Shown in pieces: positions 1-6,880 of a DNA stretch of 6,939 nt (positions are counted from its first letter, which is position 1; every line of letters begins with the position of its first letter). Below the pieces are notes generated by a model. That model was not told the DNA's origin. It did no database searches and saw only the letters and a program-made list of their open reading frames with translations. The stretch covers positions 1 through 6,939 of the forward strand of contig DUUA01000060.1 of the NCBI GenBank assembly GCA_012841765.1, in the 5' to 3' direction. The DNA comes from Acholeplasmataceae bacterium. GTDB lineage: Bacteria; Bacillota_I; Bacilli_A; ML615J-28; CAG-698. Position numbers and translations under genes: made by a program.

Positions 1-15
1 AGATTTATAAAACTA

Positions 16-45
16 GAAAAAGAGAGTTTATAAACTCTCTTTTTC
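16..45 (-). terminator. Probable Rho-independent terminator, possibly bidirectional
   Basis: This is a perfect 30-base palindrome with 15-base arms, centred between 30 and 31. The core arm is AGAGAGTTTA, flanked by an A-run on one side and a T-run on the other. On the minus strand the hairpin ends in CTCTCTTTTTC and is followed by TAGTTTTA, a U-rich tail. The TAA stop of the ATPase (28-30) is at the hairpin tip, and the 5' arm encodes its last five residues (EKESL). A-runs before and T-runs after the stem occur on both strands, so it could also stop a convergent transcript from the left. The stem is AT-rich with few G-C pairs, so efficiency is uncertain. Confidence 0.75.
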
Positions 46-2679
46 AGGTACAAATCTTAATATTTTAAACAAATCTTTAATTAATCTCATCATCCAAGGG
101 ATGGCAAATAAAAATATAATTACAAGTAACCATTCTGTTATATTTAATTTCTCAAAACCAAACTTGCCAACAAAACCCATAAAATAACTATCATTAAAGA
201 AAGCTACAAAAGAAACAGCTAAAACGCCCATAAAAGTAATTACAGAACCTGTAAGTAAATTTAATGGTTTAGATACTTCATATAATACATAAAACATTAC
301 AAGTATTGTTATATATAAAGTTACAGTAGTATATGGATCATATCCGTCAACCGGAGCCATAAAATATTTAAACAAACCAGAATACCCTAAAAAATAAATA
401 ATCAAGTGACTAATTAAAACCGTAAAAGCACCTGGTAAAATACTTCTTACAACATTACTCAAAAATTTACCTGTCACTTTTTCAGTATTAGGTTGTAATG
501 CTAAAAAGAAAGATGGTATTCCTATCACACAAAACTCAATTATAAACATTTGATTTGGTGCAAATGGATAATTATGCGTTGGTAGGGCAAGATAAAATAT
601 TGTTAATAAGATAGCAAATAGAGTTTTAACTAAAAACAATGTTGAAGTTCTTTCAATATTATTAATTACTCTTCTACCTTCAGCAACTACTTTCGGCATT
701 GAAGCAAAATTTGAATCCATCAAAACTAAATGGGCTATATATCTTGTAGCTTCACTTCCTGAGGCCATTGCAATACTACAATCAGCCTCTTTTAAAGCTA
801 AAATATCATTAACTCCATCACCAGTCATTGCTACAGTCTTTTTATATTCTTTATATGTTTGGACTAATATCTTTTTTTGTTCCGGACTAACACGCCCAAA
901 AACATTATAGTCAAAAGCAACTGAGCGAACATTTTCATCACTCATTCCATCTAAACTAATAAAGCGATTTGCTCCAGTAACACCCGCGCGCGATGCTATT
1001 TCTGAAACAGTAATAGGATTATCACCACTTATTACTTTAACTTCAACACCATTATTTTTAAAATAAGCAATAGTTTCTGAAGCATCATCTCGGATATGAT
1101 CTTGAATAGCAATTAACGCAATTACTTTAGCATTCTTTGGTTTTTCCTTTGGGTCAATTTTCCCAGAAACTTTTGCTAGTGCTAAAACCCTACTTCCTTG
1201 TGCTGAAAACCTCTCAACTCTATGCTGCACTTTTTGATATTGACTATCTAACACAAACTCAGGAGCTCCTAAAACAAATGTTCCCTCATTTTCAAATATT
1301 ACAGCACTATATTTTCTTTGTGAAGAAAATGAAATTGTTGAAAGTGGAGTTAAAACTGAATTTTTATCAAAGAAATTAATTAAAGCATCCCCTGTAGGAT
1401 TGCTTTCATCAAATGCATTCATCATAGACCCAACGATTTCTCTAACAGTGTAGTCAGTAGTATTATTAATTTCTACAGAATCTACAACTTTCATAGTCCC
1501 GTCGGTAATAGTGCCAGTTTTATCTAAACATAAAATATCAACTCTAGCTAACATTTCAATACAATATAATTCTTGCACTAAAGTATTTTTCTTTGCTAGT
1601 CTAACAACACTCACAGCTAAAGCTACAGCAGTTAATAAAAACAACCCTGCTGGAATCATCGCTATCATACTACCAGTTGCTGAAACAACTGCACTTCGTA
1701 AGATATCAACATTTTCTGGTTTAAAAATTTCTGTGAAAGACAAAGTTTTATTAAAAGAAAAATACCATGTCATCAATCCTAATGGAATAATTATAATAGA
1801 AATTATTTTTAAAATTCCATTTAACGTTCTTAATAATTCAGATTTAGGTTTTTTATATTTTTTAGCATCTCTTGCTAACTTTTCAATATAGCTATTTGCA
1901 CCAACTTTATCTACTCTAGCTATACAAGAACCACTTACAATAAAACTTCCTGAATATAAAATTGATCCTTTCGGTTTAGCTATCGCTTCAGATTCCCCAG
2001 TTAATAGTGATTCATTAACTTCCACATTACCTTCTAAAACAATACAATCTGTACTAATTTGTTTTCCTGATGTGAAAAAAGTAATATCATCAAGTACAAC
2101 TTCTTCAATAGGAATTTCTATTTTTTCCCCATCTCTAATAACTATACTAGTAGGTACAGATAATAAAGACAGTTTGTCAATTTGCTTTTTTGCCTTTATT
2201 TCTTGGAAAATTCCTACTAATAAATTAGCTACAACTGTAAGTAAAAAGATTAGATTTTTAAACTCTCCAATAACTATTAAAATAATCGCTATTGTTAAAA
2301 ATAACAAATTAAAGAAAGTGAAAATATTAGAAAAAATAATTTGTGAGATACTTTTACCTTTTGCTTTATCACTAGAATTAGAAAGACCATCTTTAATTCT
2401 TTGTTCAACAATTTCAGAACTTAAACCTTCTAAAACATCAACATCATTGTATCTCACTATATCTTCTTCTTTAACAATATAGCCTTTTTTTAATCTTTGT
2501 TTGTATATTTTCTGTTCTTCTTTTAATCTTATCTTTTCCTTCTTTTTAGTTTTCTTAATTTCAGCTTTTTCTTCTTTAGAGATTATTATAGGAATTCTAC
2601 TTTCAGAAGGTTCATCTATTAATTTATCAAGAAAAGTTTTTTTACCATCATTATTAACATTTTTACCATTTTTATCCAT
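28..2679 (-). CDS. CtpE-like P-type cation-transporting ATPase, 883 aa
   Basis: This is an integral membrane ion pump that couples ATP hydrolysis to cation transport. Visible motifs are TGES (227-230, actuator), DKTGT with phosphorylated Asp386, KYS at 456-458 and GAPE at 471-474 (nucleotide domain), SGDN at 551-554 and MTGDGVND at 618-625 (hinge and Mg site). About ten hydrophobic segments fit the P2 layout: near 117-139, 141-158, 286-307, 328-358, 682-700, 707-728, 742-765, 785-803, 811-830 and 848-867. There is no heavy-metal CxxC domain. The overall pattern recalls the CtpE group (mycobacterial CtpE is reported as a Ca2+ transporter), but the ion is not readable from sequence. Oddities are a roughly 80-residue Lys/Glu-rich N-terminal extension, PAGL (343-346) instead of PEGL in M4, and Leu470 where many P2 pumps have the Lys of KGAPE. 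The start is ATG with AAAGGA at 2688-2693, 8 nt away; the next Met is residue 303. It is the last gene of the operon. Confidence 0.95.
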   Translation of the reverse strand: MDKNGKNVNNDGKKTFLDKLIDEPSESRIPIIISKEEKAEIKKTKKKEKIRLKEEQKIYKQRLKKGYIVKEEDIVRYNDVDVLEGLSSEIVEQRIKDGLSNSSDKAKGKSISQIIFSNIFTFFNLLFLTIAIILIVIGEFKNLIFLLTVVANLLVGIFQEIKAKKQIDKLSLLSVPTSIVIRDGEKIEIPIEEVVLDDITFFTSGKQISTDCIVLEGNVEVNESLLTGESEAIAKPKGSILYSGSFIVSGSCIARVDKVGANSYIEKLARDAKKYKKPKSELLRTLNGILKIISIIIIPLGLMTWYFSFNKTLSFTEIFKPENVDILRSAVVSATGSMIAMIPAGLFLLTAVALAVSVVRLAKKNTLVQELYCIEMLARVDILCLDKTGTITDGTMKVVDSVEINNTTDYTVREIVGSMMNAFDESNPTGDALINFFDKNSVLTPLSTISFSSQRKYSAVIFENEGTFVLGAPEFVLDSQYQKVQHRVERFSAQGSRVLALAKVSGKIDPKEKPKNAKVIALIAIQDHIRDDASETIAYFKNNGVEVKVISGDNPITVSEIASRAGVTGANRFISLDGMSDENVRSVAFDYNVFGRVSPEQKKILVQTYKEYKKTVAMTGDGVNDILALKEADCSIAMASGSEATRYIAHLVLMDSNFASMPKVVAEGRRVINNIERTSTLFLVKTLFAILLTIFYLALPTHNYPFAPNQMFIIEFCVIGIPSFFLALQPNTEKVTGKFLSNVVRSILPGAFTVLISHLIIYFLGYSGLFKYFMAPVDGYDPYTTVTLYITILVMFYVLYEVSKPLNLLTGSVITFMGVLAVSFVAFFNDSYFMGFVGKFGFEKLNITEWLLVIIFLFAIPWMMRLIKDLFKILRFVPEKESL

Positions 2680-2700
2680 ATTTATAATCCTTTATATTAA

Positions 2701-3252
2701 TTAAACTTTTCCCGCAATTAATTTGCGAATTTTATTTTCTTCTTCTTTTCCAAGAATATTTCCAACAATAGCTAAAGCAAAAGAATAAACATTTGCCATA
2801 GATCTTGCGGTAATAAAATTACCATCAACAATTAAATCTTCTGAAGGAAGATATATACCATCTTCATGATATTTTTCAAATCCGGGAAAACAAGTAAATT
2901 TATGTCCTTTAAATATTCCAAGTTTACTTACTAAAGAAGGACCTGCACAAATACTTGCTATTAATTTATTTTTTTCAAAAAAATCTAAAATTATTTCGCT
3001 AATATCTGAACGATTGTGAAGAGTAAGAACAGATTTTAATCCACCTGGTATAACTAAAAAATCATACTCGGTTGGTTTTATATCAATTAATCTTTTATCT
3101 GCAATTAATTTAACCTCATGAGTAGAAACTAATTGCAATTCATTGGTAACACTAACCATATCTATAATTATTTTTGCTCTTCTTAATATATCAATAGTTA
3201 CAACAACTTCGCTTTCTTCAAAGCCATTTGCAAGCAATATAAAACCTCTCAT
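2701..3252 (-). CDS. DJ-1/PfpI (ThiJ/YajL-like) family protein, 183 aa
   Basis: This is a small cytosolic protein of the class I glutamine amidotransferase-like fold. Members include human DJ-1 and E. coli YajL, tied to oxidative or carbonyl stress and argued to be deglycases or chaperones. Numbered from the ATG, the sequence shows the N-terminal strand and GFEESE (10-15), where Glu15 matches the DJ-1 glutamate that polarises the cysteine. PGG follows at 69-71, then the nucleophile elbow SICAGPS (100-106) with Cys102. The tail ITARSMANVYSFALAIV (147-163) matches the usual DJ-1 ending. Length is normal for the family. I chose the ATG at 3250-3252 because AGGTGA (3258-3263) sits 5 nt upstream. 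An in-frame GTG at 3259-3261 would add three residues but lies inside that SD. It starts 5 nt after the DUF84 stop and ends 20 to 21 nt before the ATPase. The exact substrate cannot be told, and PfpI-type protease activity is unlikely given the DJ-1-like motif. Confidence 0.9.
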   Translation of the reverse strand: MRGFILLANGFEESEVVVTIDILRRAKIIIDMVSVTNELQLVSTHEVKLIADKRLIDIKPTEYDFLVIPGGLKSVLTLHNRSDISEIILDFFEKNKLIASICAGPSLVSKLGIFKGHKFTCFPGFEKYHEDGIYLPSEDLIVDGNFITARSMANVYSFALAIVGNILGKEEENKIRKLIAGKV

Positions 3253-3257
3253 TATCT

Positions 3258-3263
3258 TCACCT
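3258..3263 (-). promoter_or_regulatory. Shine-Dalgarno site of the DJ-1 gene, containing the upstream stop
   Basis: AGGTGA matches the 3' half of the consensus TAAGGAGGTGA and lies 5 nt before the ATG at 3252. Its last three bases are the TGA stop of the DUF84 gene, so a terminating ribosome sits on the next ribosome-binding site. An in-frame GTG overlaps it and is therefore an unlikely start. Confidence 0.75.
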
Positions 3264-3791
3264 TTCTGTAAGAATATCATTAATATCAACATAATTATTT
3301 GCTAAATATTCTCCATATAATAATTTCACTATATGAATAAAGATATCTTCTCTTTTTACCATATCATTTGTAAAGACACCAATAGCACCTTGTTTACTTC
3401 TAATATCTTCTTCTTCCAAAAAATTATCCATTATATCTGCAAGTTCAATATTATTTTCATATAAATCTTGTTTAAAATTAGACGGTAAAGGAATTATTGT
3501 TCCGCCCGCAAGATAAACTTTATTATTTTCATCAATTAAAATACCCCAATTAATCAAAAAAACTTTTTCACCAATAACTTTAACACCTGCTTCAAGTCCT
3601 ATTCTAATACTATCCATTGGTAATTTGGTTGCTCTTAAGTAAGCGCCTTTTATAGTTTCTAAATCATTTAACGGTTGACCGTTAACTTCTGTTTTAATTT
3701 TTAAGGATTTAACCTCATCATTAGCAAAGACAGTTTGAACAGCATTAACTTTTGTTGGATTAATTGATGCAATATATATTTTTTTACGCAT
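3258..3791 (-). CDS. DUF84 / YjjX-like inosine/xanthosine triphosphatase, 177 aa
   Basis: This is a probable cytosolic house-cleaning phosphatase for non-canonical purine nucleotides such as ITP and XTP, by similarity to E. coli YjjX. The sequence shows the N-terminal nucleotide-binding signature ASINPTKVNAV (8-18), the block NGQPLNDLETIKGAYLRA (37-54), the conserved GLEAGV (65-70) and a GG loop at 96-97. These match the DUF84/NTPase_I-T pattern in order and spacing, and the length is typical. The start ATG overlaps the last codon and stop of the upstream M42 gene by 8 nt (ATGCGTAA). There is no GGA, GAG or AGG in the 18 nt before it, so translation is probably coupled to that gene. The stop is TGA, which also forms part of the SD of the DJ-1 gene. 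Family assignment is firm. The substrate is inferred from relatives, and other DUF84 proteins are uncharacterised. Confidence 0.87.
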   Translation of the reverse strand: MRKKIYIASINPTKVNAVQTVFANDEVKSLKIKTEVNGQPLNDLETIKGAYLRATKLPMDSIRIGLEAGVKVIGEKVFLINWGILIDENNKVYLAGGTIIPLPSNFKQDLYENNIELADIMDNFLEEEDIRSKQGAIGVFTNDMVKREDIFIHIVKLLYGEYLANNYVDINDILTER

Positions 3792-4851
3792 TTATAAGTT
3801 GCTGTAATTTTTCACTATCAAAGTCTTTAATAATTGCAATCAACATTGCTTTAACAGCTTCAACATCGTCAACATGAATCATCGTTGTTGTTGAATGTAT
3901 ATATCTTCCTGGAAGCCCAATTGTTGTAGAAAAAACACCTTTACCAGCATATTGAGCTCTAGCAGCATCTGTTCCACCGTGTGATAAAAACATTTGAAAA
4001 TCAATTTTATTTTCAGTAGCGATTTTTTCAAAATATTTTTTTAATTCTGGATTCATAATACAACCTGGATCATAAAATCTCATTAAAAATCCTGCTCCAA
4101 GTTTGCCAAATCCACCAGGTTTTCCTGTATAATCTGAAACTGGAGAAACATCTACAGCTAAAAATAAATCAGGTTCAATCATTTGTGTCGATGTTGCAGC
4201 TCCACGTAAACCAACTTCTTCTTGAACTGTACATCCACAAATAACAGTATTTGGATGATCTATATTTTCTAATTCTTTAAAAACCTCTAAAGCCATTCCA
4301 CAACCAAATCGATCATCCCAAGCCTTAGAAACTATTTTCTTACCGTCTTCAGTAACATAATAATTATTTACTGGAACAACTTGTAGTCCAATTCTAATTC
4401 CCATCTCTTCAGCATGTTCTTTATTATCAGCACCAATATCAACTAATAAATCATCAAATTTTGTTGGAGAATCATCTCCTTTTGAAAGATGCGGAGGAAT
4501 AGAAGTGACAACTCCTTTAATAACCTTTTCGTTTAAAACTACATTTACATTTTGAGAAACCATAACTTCTGGTTTTAAACCACCAATAGCTTGCAGTTTT
4601 AACATTCCAGTATCTGTAATTCCTACAACCATCGCCCCAACTTCATCCATATGACCAGCAATCATAATTACCGGGCTACCTTCAGGACCTTTTTTTACTC
4701 CAAAAATACTACCAAGTCGATCTCTTAAAATTTCATCTGCAGTTTTTTCTAGTTCTTTTTTTACATAATCTCTAACGTTTTTTTCAAATCCAGATATTCC
4801 ATTTAGATTTGTTAAATTTTCATATTCTTTCATTCTATTTCTTGTCTTCAT
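3784..4851 (-). CDS. M42 family metallo-aminopeptidase (YtoP/TET-like), 355 aa
   Basis: This is a cytosolic dinuclear metal aminopeptidase that trims short peptides. M42 relatives include glutamyl aminopeptidases, the TET dodecamers and B. subtilis YtoP. Metal and catalytic residues are all present: HMDEVG with His67 and Asp69, KAWDDR (176-181) with the bridging Asp (179 or 180), EE at 211-212 (general base then ligand), AVDVSP with Asp234, and IHS with His319. GGTDA at 292-296 is another family block, and the length is normal. The start ATG at 4849-4851 has GAGGA at 4858-4862, 6 nt upstream. This places the first 17 nt inside the end of trmB. An alternative ATG at 4831-4833 (residue 7) has only a weak SD. 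The 3' end overlaps the DUF84 start by 8 nt. Some relatives are annotated as cellulase-type (FrvX) proteins, but the aminopeptidase reading is far likelier. Side-chain specificity cannot be told from sequence. Confidence 0.95.
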   Translation of the reverse strand: MKTRNRMKEYENLTNLNGISGFEKNVRDYVKKELEKTADEILRDRLGSIFGVKKGPEGSPVIMIAGHMDEVGAMVVGITDTGMLKLQAIGGLKPEVMVSQNVNVVLNEKVIKGVVTSIPPHLSKGDDSPTKFDDLLVDIGADNKEHAEEMGIRIGLQVVPVNNYYVTEDGKKIVSKAWDDRFGCGMALEVFKELENIDHPNTVICGCTVQEEVGLRGAATSTQMIEPDLFLAVDVSPVSDYTGKPGGFGKLGAGFLMRFYDPGCIMNPELKKYFEKIATENKIDFQMFLSHGGTDAARAQYAGKGVFSTTIGLPGRYIHSTTTMIHVDDVEAVKAMLIAIIKDFDSEKLQQLINA

Positions 4852-5485
4852 TATTCTTCCTCGCTTTTATATAATATATTGGTTTTTTCATTGAGATAAA
4901 TTTATCTTCATATTCAGTTGTAATAACATCATCAAAATCATTATGCAAATCGAAACTTAAATCCAAAAACTTTAAACCGTAATTATTAAACGAAATAACA
5001 CTAAATAAAAATAATTTATAATTATCAGTTTTAAACTCAATTTGACCATCTTTGTCTAATACTAAATCATATTTCTCTAAAAATTTATAATATGTTAATC
5101 TTCTCTTATCATGTCTATTTTTAGGCCAAGGATCAGAAAAATTTAGATAAATCTTCCCAACTTCAGCATTCTCAAAACATTCAGCTATTTCTATGGCATC
5201 AATATTCATAATATGAATATTTTCAAGTTTCGCTTTTTTTATTTTTTTAGCAGCTCTTAGAGCAACTGTGGCAGATACTTCTATGCCTATAAAATTTATT
5301 TGCGGGTTTTTACTAGCCTGCTCAATTAAAAACTGACCTTTACCCATGCCAATTTCTAAATAAATTCTATTAGAATTCTTAAATAACTCATGCCACTTAC
5401 CCTTATAATTGTTTGGTTCTTCAACATATATTGGTTTATACTCTAATAATTTAGAATCAGCTTCTTTAATTATTCTTAATCTCAT
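4835..5485 (-). CDS. trmB: tRNA (guanine-N7-)-methyltransferase TrmB, 216 aa
   Basis: TrmB uses S-adenosylmethionine to form 7-methylguanosine at position 46 in the variable loop of many tRNAs. In Bacilli it works as a single-subunit enzyme. The Rossmann-type fold is clear: LEIGMGKG (43-50) is the SAM-binding loop with Glu44, IGIE ends in Glu69, and NIDA carries Asp96. NFSDPWPKNRHDKRRL (115-130) is the TrmB signature with Asp118. KTDN (152-155) contains Asp154, and TEYE (190-193) is the C-terminal guanine-recognition motif. Length matches the roughly 213-residue Bacillus enzyme. The start ATG lies one base after the pepV stop (TAAGATG), with AGGGA at 5492-5496 inside the final pepV codons, 6 nt away. 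The TAG stop lies within the M42 gene. No key residue is missing. Identification is very secure. Confidence 0.97.
   Translation of the reverse strand: MRLRIIKEADSKLLEYKPIYVEEPNNYKGKWHELFKNSNRIYLEIGMGKGQFLIEQASKNPQINFIGIEVSATVALRAAKKIKKAKLENIHIMNIDAIEIAECFENAEVGKIYLNFSDPWPKNRHDKRRLTYYKFLEKYDLVLDKDGQIEFKTDNYKLFLFSVISFNNYGLKFLDLSFDLHNDFDDVITTEYEDKFISMKKPIYYIKARKNNEDKK
4858..4862 (-). promoter_or_regulatory. Shine-Dalgarno site deciding the M42 gene start
   Basis: GAGGA lies 6 nt before the ATG at 4849-4851, inside the last codons of trmB. It supports the longer M42 reading frame and hence the 17 nt overlap with trmB, rather than the downstream ATG at 4833. Confidence 0.8.
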
Positions 5486-5486
5486 C

Positions 5487-6842
5487 TTATTTCCCTAACT
5501 CATAAATTGCTTCTAAATATATAGCAGCTGCTAACAAGGCATCATCGATATCAATATGTTCATTTACTTGATGAACAACATCCACTCTTCCAGGAAAAAC
5601 TGGCCCAAATGCAACACCTTTTTTTAAAACTTTAGCATATGTACCACCACCAATTGTAAATGGTTGATTTGTTTGATCATTTGTATGCTTTTTATAAACA
5701 TTAAATAATGTTTTCACAAGATCATCATCTTTATCCACATAATGAGGAAGAGAATCAGAAAGCACATTCAGTGTTAATGAATATTCCCTTGCCTGCTTTG
5801 AAAGTTCTTTCAAAAAGTTTTCTTTATCCCAGTTAATCGGATAACGTAAGTTTAGCCCAATTTTAGCATTTTTATTTTTTGCTTTAACAACAGCAACATT
5901 AACAGTTAAATCACCTAATTCGGGTTCAGTAAAATCTAATCTCATATCTTTAAAACGAGAATCTTGTAATTTGTCGCCTATAAAATTAATCACTGGATTA
6001 GTTACATATTCATTTAAAAACTTGCAAAGTTTAATAGCTGCATTAATACCGTTTTTAGGTTCCATTGCATGAGCAGATTGTCCAAGCAATTTATATGTAT
6101 ATTTCCCATCTTCTTCTTTTACTTCTCCTTCAAGTTGTTCTTCTTCTAAAAAATGATTAAATTCATATTCTAAATTTTTTAAAATAATACAACTAGCTTC
6201 ATCAGGAACAACATTATATCTATCTCCAGAATCAAAATTTATCAATTCTTCTTCTGGTAAATTATTAGTTAAATCAAGAGACATTATTCCTTTTTCTCCA
6301 TATATTAATGGAAAATCCGCATCAGGAGAAAAACCCATTAGAGGTTGTTCTTCTTTTTCAAAATACTTTTTTATTCCGCGCCACTGCGATTCTTCATCTG
6401 TACCTAAAATTAACCTTACTCTTTTATTTAATTTTATATTATTATCTTTTAAAACTTTAAGTGCATATAAGACAGAAATAATTGGTCCTTTATCATCTAT
6501 AGCCCCTCTAGCATATATTTTATTATCATCAATAATTGCTGAAAAAGGTGGAAATTTCCATTTTCCAATTGCTGGCACAACATCAACATGACATAAAACT
6601 CCTATGATATCTTCACCTTCACCATATTCTATATGCCCAGCAACGTTATCAACATTCACAGTTTTAAAACCCATTTCTTCGCCTAAGCTTAAAACATATA
6701 ACAAGCTATCTCTAATGCCTTCTCCAAAGGGTGCATCTTTAGTAATGGGTGTATCTCCCAAAACACTATTTATTCTAAGAAGTCCTTGCATATCATTAAT
6801 TAGCTTTTCTTTGTTTTTATATATATCATTAATTATTTTCAT
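5487..6842 (-). CDS. pepV: PepV-like M20 family dipeptidase (Sapep/PepV), 451 aa
   Basis: This is a cytosolic metallo-dipeptidase that hydrolyses dipeptides at the end of protein and peptide breakdown. From the ATG, the M20 active site reads CHVDVVP with His85 and Asp87, ARGAIDDKGP (111-120) with bridging Asp116, and GTDEES with base Glu150 and ligand Glu151. It continues with SPDADFP with Asp174, lid-domain GQSAHAM with His258, GGGTYAK (398-404) and VHQVNE with His424. These agree with Lactobacillus PepV in order, and nearly in spacing. The lid has a Glu-rich stretch at 226-245. ATG at 6840-6842 is preferred because AGGAGG (6849-6854) stands 6 nt before it. A TTG directly upstream would add one residue with only 3 nt spacing. 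It is the first gene of the operon, and trmB starts one base after its stop. Beta-alanyl dipeptidase or succinyl-diaminopimelate desuccinylase labels are possible misannotations. Confidence 0.95.
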   Translation of the reverse strand: MKIINDIYKNKEKLINDMQGLLRINSVLGDTPITKDAPFGEGIRDSLLYVLSLGEEMGFKTVNVDNVAGHIEYGEGEDIIGVLCHVDVVPAIGKWKFPPFSAIIDDNKIYARGAIDDKGPIISVLYALKVLKDNNIKLNKRVRLILGTDEESQWRGIKKYFEKEEQPLMGFSPDADFPLIYGEKGIMSLDLTNNLPEEELINFDSGDRYNVVPDEASCIILKNLEYEFNHFLEEEQLEGEVKEEDGKYTYKLLGQSAHAMEPKNGINAAIKLCKFLNEYVTNPVINFIGDKLQDSRFKDMRLDFTEPELGDLTVNVAVVKAKNKNAKIGLNLRYPINWDKENFLKELSKQAREYSLTLNVLSDSLPHYVDKDDDLVKTLFNVYKKHTNDQTNQPFTIGGGTYAKVLKKGVAFGPVFPGRVDVVHQVNEHIDIDDALLAAAIYLEAIYELGK

Positions 6843-6848
6843 CAATTT

Positions 6849-6854
6849 CCTCCT
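6849..6854 (-). promoter_or_regulatory. Strong Shine-Dalgarno site deciding the pepV start
   Basis: AGGAGG lies 6 nt before the ATG at 6842 and only 3 nt before the adjacent TTG. This favours the ATG as start. Confidence 0.85.
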
Positions 6855-6871
6855 AAAAATATCTTTCTTTT

Positions 6872-6880
6872 ATTATATCA
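6872..6880 (-). promoter_or_regulatory. Extended -10 promoter for the six-gene operon
   Basis: The minus strand reads TGATATAAT, a perfect TATAAT (6872-6877) with an upstream TGn extension (6878-6880). The -35 box is weak: TTATGA at 6896-6901 with an 18 nt spacer matches TTGACA at only three positions, which fits an extended -10 promoter. Upstream DNA is A/T-tract-rich. Transcription would start near 6865, giving a leader of about 20 nt before the pepV ATG. That is too short for a riboswitch or attenuator. Confidence 0.7.

Larger units (their letters stand above)
16..6880 (-). other. Predicted single transcription unit pepV-trmB-M42-DUF84-DJ1-ATPase
   Basis: All six genes share one strand, with junctions of +1, -17, -8, +5 and about +21 nt. 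A good promoter is seen only before pepV and a terminator palindrome only after the ATPase. No internal hairpin with a U-tract was seen between genes. Cotranscription is an inference from this layout. Confidence 0.75.

Noticed and set aside
985..992. CGCGCGCG run, unusual in AT-rich DNA, as a sign of transfer or a special site
   Set aside because: It encodes Ser-Arg-Ala within a conserved part of the ATPase P domain. It is only 8 bases and isolated.
1137..2482. Plus-strand open frames opposite the ATPase gene (1137-1379, 1511-1891, 2072-2482)
   Set aside because: They are antisense to a well-conserved protein, show no recognisable domain, and read as low-complexity hydrophobic or Lys-rich shadows.
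2680..2700. A promoter or metal riboswitch before the ATPase gene
   Set aside because: Only 21 nt separate the genes. The TATAAA-like string overlaps the SD, so a start from it would leave no leader, and there is no space for a yybP-ykoY-type riboswitch.
2501..2704. Plus-strand 67-residue frame with hydrophobic character as a small membrane protein
   Set aside because: It is the exact complement of the Lys/Glu-rich ATPase N-terminus. Antisense of Lys/Glu codons gives Phe/Leu/Ser, which explains its hydrophobicity.
2713..2727. Small inverted repeat (CGCAA / TTGCG) near the end of the DJ-1 gene as an internal terminator
   Set aside because: The stem is only 5 bp, it lies within coding sequence and no U-tract follows on the minus strand.
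6790..6835. Direct repeat TAATTAATGATAT at 6790-6802 and 6823-6835 as operator sites
   Set aside because: Both copies are in frame 33 nt apart and encode two I-N-D strings in PepV. Similar AT-rich IND codons occur elsewhere (end of the DUF84 gene), so this is probably a coding coincidence.
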